Source: Isoetes taiwanensis
Taxonomy: Eukaryota > Streptophyta > Lycopodiopsida > Isoetales > Isoetaceae
NCBI GenBank assembly: GCA_021234155.1
Contig: JAJEKV010000002.1
Coordinates: 40,725,841-40,789,840, forward strand
Direction: 5' to 3'
DNA length: 64,000 nt
A program made the position numbers and the translations under genes. The notes under the pieces are model-generated. The model saw only the letters and a program-made list of their open reading frames with translations, did no database searches and was not told where the DNA came from. Below, piece by piece: positions 55,526-64,000 of this stretch. Each line of letters opens with the position of its first letter. Positions within the stretch are counted from its first letter, which is position 1.

Positions 55526-56859
55526 CCCCTTTATATAGAGCATATGGCATGTGCGTGCAAGGGGTCGACAGAAACCCCCCTGTATACGGCTTTTTGCGGG
55601 CGAAACCCCCCAACCATACGTACATATGAATTTTAATTTTTGGCCCCTTATCCGTACATGTACTCCAGTCCCAACTAGCAATCCATATACCCTTTCCCAT
55701 ACATATACTGGAATGTTGGCCGATGTTTATCATACATATACTGGAATGTTGGCCAATGTTTATAAACCATTAGCCTTATAATTTTGAAATGTTGGCCACG
55801 GTTGGCCAATGGTTTATAATGTTGGCATATGGGATGTTGAAATGTTGTCCTAACCCCTATGGTAGTTATGGTCCTAACCCTTATGGCAACACTTATGGCC
55901 AAACATCATAACCTTTGTCACCTCAAAAGGTTAACATCATAACCTATGTCACCTCAAATGGGACGTTGCCATCATAACCTTTATTATAATAATCATAACC
56001 TTTAACATGATAATCTATAACCTTTAAAATAAAATCATAACCTTTAACATGATAATCTATTGGCATACATGATAATCTATTGGCATCATAATCTATGGCA
56101 TATTGGCATCAAATTTGCATATTCCGGTTTGGCTTTATAAGTAGTGGCCGTCGTTTCACAAGAGCAACATCACCCATCCATTTTCCCGGATCCTATTCCT
56201 TCCCAAAGTTCCTTCCTTCCCCTCGATTTGGAATGGATCGGATCAAGGTGACTGCCCGAAGGCAGCCTGCAGAATCATCCTCTTCCAGCCATCCAGGCAT
56301 GGAGATGATGTTCGTGGCCACATTTACTTGTTTGGAGGTGAACCGATTGAAGGATCAAGGAGAAAATGTGTCTGCCCAGGTGCAGAACTGGCTTGATCGG
56401 GTTTGTTGTTAGTCCTGTGCCTCCTGGTACAGGACTATTCATGCATACGTCAGACCAGGTCAAGCTCAAAGATCCTCAGTCAACCACGGGTCAGACATCC
56501 AAGCCTCCACAGAAGACTAAGCGGCCCCGCAGATCAAAGCCTTTGGTCATCAACAAGAGGCGCCCGCTCGGACAAGTGACGACCCGTCACCACCACGTCA
56601 GCGTCAGCGTGATTCTAGGCACTTCAAGAGGCACCGCCAACATTCCTGCAAATCAGGCCTCCTTCCAGGAGTCGGCACCGAGATCAGTCAGAGTGTCTAT
56701 ATTGGGCCCAAGGCCATTGTACTATATATATGAGTAGAGTTAGCTCATAAGTTTTTTAGATGAGTTTTGAGTCTTGTCTCCTTTCAGTTTTCTCTCTATT
56801 ACGAGAGCTCATGTATTTTCATCATTGATATCAAGGAAGCTTATCATCTTTCTCTCATT
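55526..56859. other. Repeat-rich junction; possible LTR of the Ty3/gypsy element
   Basis: Holds the AT-rich tandem DNA at 55,701-56,105 and several short frames. A TATA-like actatatatatgagt at about 56,720, with T-rich pyrimidine DNA before the gag region, could be LTR or leader of the downstream retroelement, but no second LTR copy was found. Confidence 0.35.
55701..56105. repeat. AT-rich degenerate tandem repeats
   Basis: Two near-identical units of about 32 bp (catacatatactggaatgtt...) at 55,701-55,762. They are followed by variants of ggaatgttggcc, then by many variants of catgataatctat and cataacctttaacatg up to about 56,105. Confidence 0.75.
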
Positions 56860-57091
56860 TGTTCTGTTCTCTTCTTTTTCTTCTCTTTCAGCAAATCCCG
56901 CGTGACATAGTCCCCCGGACTCTCCTGTTAGATCCACGGGTCCTCACAGAGGGCTGTCTTCCAGGAGTTCCCGAACCCAGACCCCAAACAACGCGCCCTT
57001 TGCGGGTTGATTTTTCTCCTACTTTCTTACATGCCATGTTCGTCCGTAATTTCACGCCCGGAAAGAACTCCTTTCTCGAGCGGCATCTCGC

Positions 57092-58667
57092 TTGGAGCCA
57101 TCATGTCGAAAAGCTGTTCGTGACATGTATGGATCTGCTTATGACATAGAGGGAGGCCATCTTGGTCTAGGGGCTCGGTCCCACGCCACCCACTCCTCGT
57201 GTCGATCTCGTCCCGGTTCCCGCCCCAAAGCGTGCAAACATTGCTCACAACCTCAGTCCCCTCATCACTATCAGGAGCCTTATCCGGCTCAACCTTCTCA
57301 ACCGTACTTTCACACCCCTGAACATGCCTACATCCATCATTCTTCAGGCCATACGCCTCTTCCTTCGCAACCATCATCTCCCCCGGGTGGGCACGGCTAT
57401 CCACATGTCTCCTTTGCGCCTACCCAGGAATATCCTTTCCCTACGTTTCCCCTTTGCTCTTCCTGTTTACAACCTTACAGGATCTCAAAACCAATGCTCC
57501 GGCTGCGCCGGTTTCTCAACCCATGATCACCCCTTCATCGAGGTCCGTCCGGGGCACAATGCCAAATCCACCTCAACCTCAATATCCTCACTATCCCGTT
57601 TCTGTCCAAATTGCACTTTCACATCTACCTTCGGACTCTGGCCGACTTATCCCACCTTTGGCAACACGAAGGCAAACCGTTAGACCAAAGTGCTCAGGCC
57701 CACATGGAAGAATTTGAGGCTCTAGCTGTCCTAAATGGTCACAGCGCAACCTCAACTGAAATTCCACATCTTTTCCACCACCTTTGCGTGAAAGCTCTCC
57801 TCATCAATGGCTCATGTCCAACAAAAGCCATTGGAAACAAAGATCCGGTCCAAATCGCCTTTGCTTTTCTCTCTCATTCTGGAACCACGGATGATGATCA
57901 ACTTCATCTCAAGCAACTCAATGAACTTCAACAAGAACCCACCTGAGTCTGCGCCGGGATTTTCTGGATCGACTTCACATTCTCGCTAAGCAAGCTCAAG
58001 GAGTACCCTACACAGAGCCAGTTTTGGTGCCGGTTTCTCCAAGGACTTCCTCCCGCTATTCGACTCATGATCAATACTGCGTCCAAAAACTTTGGAGCAG
58101 GGCTATCGACCTTGTCAATCACTCCACAATGTTTCCTCCGGCGTGGCTCTTCAAGAGCTCCCGTTCATTCCACCCGTCATGGTTCCACAAACGGGTACAT
58201 TCAGCCTCAACACGCTAATCCACAGCCGCCATCAAATCTGGTGCCATATTTGCAAATATCAAGGCCATTTGGCCAATGAGTGCAACTCCACCAATGGCCC
58301 GCCTCATTGCAAGCGATGCAACATGTGCAATCATGCCACGGAAGAGTGCACTCGCACTCATCCCACACCGTTCCGCAACAAAATGGTTTATCAAGTGCAA
58401 ACCACACCTCTCACCCACAATCGCACTATCGGCAGCCCACCTCTTGGGGCAGCCCACGCAACTCTATCAACCGCGGGACCAACCACGGGGATCCAACCAA
58501 CGACCTCCTTTTTTGATCCTTCTAAAGCTCGGTGTTATCACCTCCCAAGAATGGGGTCATACCACCACCACGGCGTGTCCTCAACTTCCACGTGTTTAGT
58601 GCGGCTTCACGGTACCAATCGGACCACATCGGTCCGCCTCCGCGGCTTACCAACTCTGGCTAGCTAA
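57092..58667 (+). pseudogene. gag region with two CCHC zinc knuckles
   Basis: Capsid/nucleocapsid protein remnant. A proline- and His-rich N-terminal part (57,092-57,717) leads to a helical part (57,611-57,946). The nucleocapsid (58,092-58,667 frame) has two knuckles: CHICKYQGHLANEC and CKRCNMCNHATEEC, both CX2CX4HX4C. The parts lie in at least three frames. Confidence 0.75.
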
Positions 58668-58863
58668 TGGCAAACAAGGCCCGCGACCAGTTCTTAAGAA
58701 GCCCCCAAGAGCGCCTCAGCAATCACGCTATCAACCAGCTCCAGCAAATCAACCTCAGCTGGATCAACAAGCCCAAGAGGAAATTTTTCAGGCACTTAAT
58801 CCTCCCGTACAGCCGTCAAATTGGGTTGGTCTAGTTTCACGCCAGACCAAGGCATCACGTCCC

Positions 58864-59487
58864 TTGACTATTATTCAGAAGGACACGCAACCTGCCTTTG
58901 CAGTTGACACCCTTCCTCATGAGGACGAAAAAAAGGTTCACTTTGCACCTGACTTAGAAAAGCTCATGCCAAATGTCATGCCCAAAGTTCGCCAAAGCAT
59001 TTTGAATCTCATGCAAGGCTGGCCAGGCCGCACATTGGCAAATGTTCATGCCACCACTAGAGCTCAACAAAGACAAGATCCACCTTCAACATCTCAACCT
59101 CCATGCTCTCAGACATATCCCAATATTGCAGCCGAGGTTGACTTACTCAAAGAAGTTGCTGCTTCCCTGCCACGCACTCCCGCACCAGTGGAACCAGCAG
59201 ATCCTTTTTCTCATGTACCTCTCGAACTCCAAGAGGAGCTTGCCAAGATCAAAATTCCTTTAAGCTTGGCTACCATTTTAAAACTCTGTCCTGCTCTCAA
59301 GGACCAGTTACCACTACCAACTGTTTTAGTTGGGGCTGTGGCTACCTCTACACCCACGGTCCATGCAACGGTGGGAAATCGACAAGTCAACCATGTTCAA
59401 ATCGATGGAGGTAGTGCGGTCAATCTCATCACGGATAAACTCCGCCAAACAAATGGGCATCACACAACTCTTTCGTGCCCCATATGA
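58864..59487 (+). pseudogene. Retropepsin (protease) region
   Basis: A 207-codon frame ending HVQIDGGSAVNLITDKLRQ. DGGS replaces the usual DTGS active-site loop; this variant occurs in plant gypsy-type proteins. Downstream the frame shifts; GRPFLRRAKEYPFLG at about 59,630-59,680 belongs to the protease C-terminal part. Confidence 0.65.
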
Positions 59488-60439
59488 CATCAAATTGGCT
59501 AATGGCCATATCCACGAGACCTCAAAAGCGTCACACCTATTCTTCACATCAACATTGGTGATCTCCGCTTTCCCATGGAATTTGGAGTTTGGAAAGGCAG
59601 GCGAAGATCCGGTGACTATGAAATGCTGGTGGGAAGACCCTTTCTCCGCCGGGCAAAAGAGTATCCATTCTTGGGCCACGGACGGTTAGTCATCCTGAGA
59701 TGGTCATCTCAATGCCACCATGGACTTGCAAACAGGCGGATCATTTCCGTTGACAATCGCGGAACCCTCTCTCTCGAACCGATTAAAGGCGCCGGAATAT
59801 TTATCAAGTTCAGGCTACCCCAAGCGTCGCCTCTGTCATCCTACCCCGAATATGCTGATCCTTGGGGCGAAATGACTCTTGATCAGGACCAGGCTGTGGC
59901 TGCCTTGCTTGACCCCTACCTGGCTCCTTGCAATCGAATCCAACGCGTCGATCACTTTTCAGATGCTGACACTCCAGCAACTCCTGCTGATGTACACGCA
60001 GTCATGAAGCAACCACTGCTAGATGACACTGAGCAACCTCTCTTTTTCACCACGCAAAGTGCCATGCATCCGGTTATGCTCCAACCTCCTGCACACATTG
60101 TCGGAATCTTCAAGTCATACCCCATATTCAGACTCACGAAGTCGAGATTGTGGATGTTGGCAACAATCAACCTCGTTGTCGCATTGCTGCAAACCTTCCG
60201 GCTCCTTATCGTATCAGGGCCGTCCGCGGCTTTGTTCAAAAATTCAAACACATTTTTAAGGAGTTACAAAGATCTTGGGGAATCAACAAAAGCTTGGGGA
60301 ACTCACCATTCCCTACCAAATCGATGCACGACCGGTGTAGCAGCAACGACGATCTGAGCTCAACCCTAATTACCGTGATCGCGTCCAGGGAAATTGACAA
60401 ACTCCTTGCTGCGGGTTTGATCTATGAGGTCAAACATTG

Positions 60440-60850
60440 AATGGGTGAGCCCTATCGTCATTGCCCTTAAGCACAATGGTAAGATCCGGCGTGCATGTAG
60501 ACTATCGGAAACTCAATCGGGCCACGGGCGTGATCATTTTCCACTTCCTTCCACGGACCAAGTTCCGGAAGAAGTGGTTTGGACATGAGATGTACTCCTT
60601 TATGGATGGTTTCTCGGCTACAATCGGATCTCCATCAAAGAATCTGATCAACTCAAGACCACTTTCACCACCCCGTGGTCACTTTTTTGCCTACAAGGTG
60701 GTTCCTTTTGGATTATCCAACTCTCCTTCAACATTTCAACGCATCATGCTCTCGGTTTTCATGATTTCATGAAGGACAATCCCTTCTTACAAATTTTTCA
60801 AGATGACTTCTCGCCTCTGATTCCATGGCTGACCATTTGGATAAATTGGA
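60440..60850 (+). pseudogene. Reverse transcriptase region
   Basis: VDYRKLNRAT, then MYSFMDGFS, then FAYKVVPFGLSNSPSTFQRI, and in another frame FQDDFS (about 60,798-60,815, carrying the paired catalytic Asp). At least two frameshifts lie between them. Confidence 0.8.
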
Positions 60851-60904
60851 ACTTCGTCTTCCGAAAATGTGATGAGTCCTAGGCATTAGTCTCAATCACG
60901 AGAA

Positions 60905-61462
60905 ATGCACCTTTTGTGTCACTTACGGTGTTCTGTTAGGCCATGTTGTCGACCAAAGCGAGCATCACCACCCGATCCCGCCAAAATCGGGTTATGTGCT
61001 CAAAGCTCAAGCACCAGCCAATATCAAAGACCACGCTCTTTCACAGGAAAGGTCAATTATTACTCCACCTTCATACACGGATGGCAGCCATTGCAGATCC
61101 CATTCATAAACTCACGGGTGACGAATCCACCGGGCTTGGAATTCCCGGCGGAAGTCGCTTTCCAACAAATGCTTTTGCTTACTCGAGCACCGGTTCTTGT
61201 TCCTCCTCAATGGGACAAGCCCTTTCCGCTTCATGTCGATGTCTCGGCGTTTGCTATTGGAGCTGTTCTTTCTCAAGAATATGATCGCTGCATGATAAAC
61301 CAAATCGCTTCACGCCCGGTAGAAAACTCAATTACTGGCGCAACTATTACATCCGCGGGCGTGAAGCTTTGGGTCTCATTTTACTCGTGTCCAACGCCCG
61401 TCATTACCTTTTGGGCAGTCAAATCAAGTTCTTTGTGGACCACCAAGCACTTCTCTATTTGA
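60905..61462 (+). pseudogene. RNase H region
   Basis: PVLVPPQWDKPFPLHVDVSA followed by FAIGAVLSQE is the typical start of the gypsy RNase H domain (first catalytic Asp in HVDVSA). WTTKHFSI near the end corresponds to the DHxxL region but is altered. Confidence 0.7.
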
Positions 61463-61779
61463 TCAACAAATCCACGCCCACGGGCGCATTGCTCGTTGGG
61501 TCCTTCTTCTCAAGAATTTGCTCCTTTTGAAATCGTTCATAAGGCGGCAAATCTCATGTTGTTCGGATTATCTTTCACGCATCCACACCCATGATCCGCA
61601 ACGGGGGTCTCGAGATGCCTTTCCTGGATGCTCAACTCTTTTTAGTCACGGCAACACCACATTGGTTTCATGATTTTCCAGCGATACCTCCTCACGGTGC
61701 TCTTCCACGAGAAGATGAGGCGGCTCTCTCACATGGCGACAATCCCGTGCGCCATCAATTTCTCCAGGAGAGGTCCGTG

Positions 61780-62900
61780 ACTACACCATGGTTGCGGGAC
61801 ATCTCTACAAAAAGGGTAAGGACACCATCCTTAGGCGGCTTGTGTTCTACCTCATGAAGTTCGGACATTGTTCGAGAAGCTCATCAAGGGCTCGGTGGTG
61901 GTCATTTTCATGGTGACACCACGGCCGCGCCAAAATCCTTCTTCTTGGGGTATTATTGGCCCACGCTCTTTCGAGATGCTCCATACGCGCCCGCCGCGTG
62001 TGGCGGCTTGCGGCCCGGTGGGGCCGCCGCGGCCCGTGGCGGCTCTTCCCTTGGCGCGGTCGCCGCGCCACTTCCCTTCAGCAAATGGGGAATGGACTTT
62101 GTGGGACCTATCGATCCTCTGCTGGCGGCACACTTTCGTGCCCGATACATTCAGTTCTCAGCGACTATGCCACCAAATGGGCGGAAGCTTGTGCACTTCG
62201 GACAACAACTGCTGCAAGCACGGCTTCGAGTCCTCTATCAACAAATTATCACGCGATTGGCTGCCCCAATTTGGTCGGTGGCCGTGGTGTTCATTTCATC
62301 AATCATACTATCAAAAGAGCTGGCGGATTATCTCTTGATACATCATCACAAGAGCACACCTTACTATCCTCAAGGCAATGGGTTGGCGAAAAAGCACCAA
62401 CAAAACTCTGGTCACCATTCTCAAGAAAATTTGTGGCGCTTCCCGCACCGGCGGACAAAACTTCCCTCTTGTTCTTTGGGCCTACAATACTTGTTTCAAG
62501 ATTGCTCACGGGTCACACTCCTTTTAAATTGGTTTATGGTCGGGAAGCTCTCATGCCCTTTGAATACATCCTTCCAACACTCCGGTTTCAACCGGCTCAC
62601 GCTCATAATCCACCACCGGCTCTCAAAGAAGCGGGTCTATCAATTAGAAACAGTTGGATGAACTTGAAGGGATGCTTATATTCGTGTTCTTCATGGACAA
62701 CAGTTGCAAAAATCTTTACATGACAAACGTTTGAAGACAAAAACATTCAAACAAGGAGATTTGGTTCTTCTTTATGATTCCAGGTATAAAAATTTTCCGG
62801 GTAAGCTCAAGTTTCGTTGGCTTGGCCCTTATCAAATTGTTCAAGTGGTTAGACCAAGTGTTTTCCAACTTCATTTGAATTAGATGGCACTCCATTACCT
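61780..62900 (+). pseudogene. Integrase region
   Basis: GYYWPTLFRDA (end of the N-terminal zinc domain), FSKWGMDFVGPID (first catalytic Asp), then across frames an acidic loop, STPYYPQGNGLAKK (region of the catalytic Glu), LVYGREALMPFEYILPTLR, and GDLVLLYDSRY...GKLKFRWLGPYQIVQV (C-terminal beta domain). The stretch between 61,985 and 62,075 is abnormally GC-rich and replaces the expected Cys pair. Confidence 0.75.
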
Positions 62901-63010
62901 ACATTAGTTAATGGTTTTCGTCTCAAAGCATTTCATCACACAGAAAGTGAACATTCCAACACAGAGACAGTTCAAGAATCAAACACAACAGAAAGTGACT
63001 AGAAAGGCGG

Positions 63011-64000
63011 TAGATTATATTATCGTGGAGATTTTTTACAAAATGTGGGCGCAGCCCAGCTATTTCCGCTATGGGCACGCGCCCTATATACAAAAAGCGG
63101 ACTCGAGCCCTACCTACTAAGTCCTAAGAAGAAAAACCCTCTACTCGGGTTCGGGCGAGGAGGTGATCTGAGAGGAGATGGTAGAGGTTACGCTCCGGAT
63201 CCCAATGCGAGTCGCAGAACCACCTCCATCCCGTTGGTCTTCAGTCGGGATGTTCAGCCATCCCGGCACACCAACCGTCCATCACGAATGCCCGCGGTTG
63301 TGGCGGCGCCCGAGATCGAACAATTCATCTTACAAGTGATCCACTCACGGCGGTTCGTCGGCATGGTGCAATCTTCGTTCAAGCCCGGCGGCCGCCATCT
63401 TGGCGCCATCGGATGCCTTCGTTTCACTTTCGGTTAAGTCTTATATAGCCAAGCGAGGAACTCCTTGTCGGCGTGGACCAATCACACAAATAAGCCAGCG
63501 TGTTTTGCAATGCAAAATTTTTTCTAATATGAGAATCTGTTCTCCCGCCGCATATCTAGCCATGGTACCTTGACACATTCCTTTTAATGATATCCCACCC
63601 GAGTTGCCCGGCGTTGAATGCCATTCCTTCTTTCCACGCCCGTCCGAACATTAATGGGTGTCCTTTGCCATCTGTCACATCGATCTTTCTTTCACGTCTC
63701 ATCCTCACCGTTCATTGCTTCTCCCTTATGTTTTGGGGACTTAGCCAAATTTTTGCCTCTCAATCCCCTTCTTAGCATCTTTTGACACACCGCATCATCA
63801 GCGGTTCTGTTTCGCACTCTTCATACCTCTTACGCCTCGGTTATTAAGCCCTAAAACAAACCTTTTAGTTCCTCTGCGCCTTCATCCTCAGTGCTTTCGA
63901 CTTTTGTCTTCCGCCCTTGGCATCTCTCTTAGTTCGCAAATCATTCCCATGGCTGCCCCAAGATTTTCTACACTTCAAGCTCTTTGCTCCCAAGGATCCG
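63011..64000. other. 3' side of the gypsy element and unassigned DNA
   Basis: A purine tract (about 63,000-63,010) and a TG-starting GC-rich segment (tgtgggcgcagcccagc, about 63,044) could be the border and 3' LTR, but no partner LTR is visible. A 130-codon frame (63,045-63,437) is unrecognised. At 63,951 the frame MAAPRFSTLQALCSQGS opens at the window edge and may be the start of another element's gag. Confidence 0.3.

Larger units (their letters stand above)
56860..63010 (+). mobile_element. Degenerate Ty3/gypsy LTR retrotransposon
   Basis: Order gag, protease, RT, RNase H, integrase is the Ty3/gypsy order. All domains are readable but scattered over frames with many indels and stops. The RT block has DGFSxxxxxI...FxYKVVPFGLSN.PSTFQR and an FQDDFS version of the DD motif, closer to plant Athila/Tat types than to chromoviruses. 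No chromodomain is seen after integrase. Flanking LTRs were not found, so limits are approximate. Confidence 0.85.

Noticed and set aside
55195-55629. 144-codon ORF in the right inverted arm as a gene
   Set aside because: The frame is not conserved in the inverted left arm and has no recognisable motif.
63590-63780. Short match of cgagttgcccggc between 63.6 kb and 4.48 kb as a shared element
   Set aside because: Fewer than 20 bases agree; not enough to claim homology.

Overview
The window is nuclear DNA of a land plant. The evidence is short exons with GT-AG introns, a plant-type CDP-diacylglycerol synthase, an A-type (CYP71-clan) cytochrome P450, pentatricopeptide (PPR) repeats, and fragments of COBRA-like, GH35 beta-galactosidase and RING-between-RING genes, all in a sea of transposable elements. 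The PPR style and TE load would suit a fern or another large-genome, seedless vascular plant. That placement is inference, not something the sequence proves.

Only one gene looks fully intact: an 11-exon phosphatidate cytidylyltransferase on the minus strand (44,140-46,936, 439 codons, one GC-AG intron). A second nearly intact gene is a two-exon P450 on the minus strand (11,653-13,198). It carries an apparent one-base deletion in the oxygen-binding I-helix motif. PPR remnants lie at 38.7-39.8 kb, and a 416-bp copy of their 3' part lies at the left edge of the window.

Layout: 0-6.6 kb holds a PPR fragment, a LINE zinc-finger tail, a Helitron-type 3' end, a tRNA-derived SINE and a dispersed repeat called R here. 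6.6-9.7 kb holds an L1-like LINE ORF1 remnant. 9.7-11.65 kb is a TTA-flanked PIF/Harbinger-like element with a second Helitron 3' end inside it. 15.7-26.7 kb holds two copies (A, B) of a roughly 3.1-kb repeat headed by (GAA)n. Copy A is split by a 3,968-bp Helitron (18,628-22,595), and copy B preserves the exact empty site. The Helitron carries fragments of at least two unrelated host genes. 26.7-29.5 kb has a COBRA-like fragment and a perfect 121-bp-arm foldback. 29.5-38.3 kb is a mosaic of GAA arrays, a P450 exon-2 fragment fused in frame to (GAA)29, amplified SINE copies and an element with identical 175-bp terminal direct repeats. 41.4-42.6 kb is a TIR element with a 9-bp target duplication.

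48.5-55.5 kb is the most unusual region. A decayed multi-zinc-finger, transposase-like gene sits between inverted copies, about 1.2 kb each, of a repeat. The ends of that repeat share TGTGA(C/T)G(T/C)CC followed by a palindrome. 56.9-63.0 kb is a heavily frameshifted Ty3/gypsy element (gag with two zinc knuckles, protease, RT, RNase H, integrase). No RNA gene, CRISPR array or origin was recognised.
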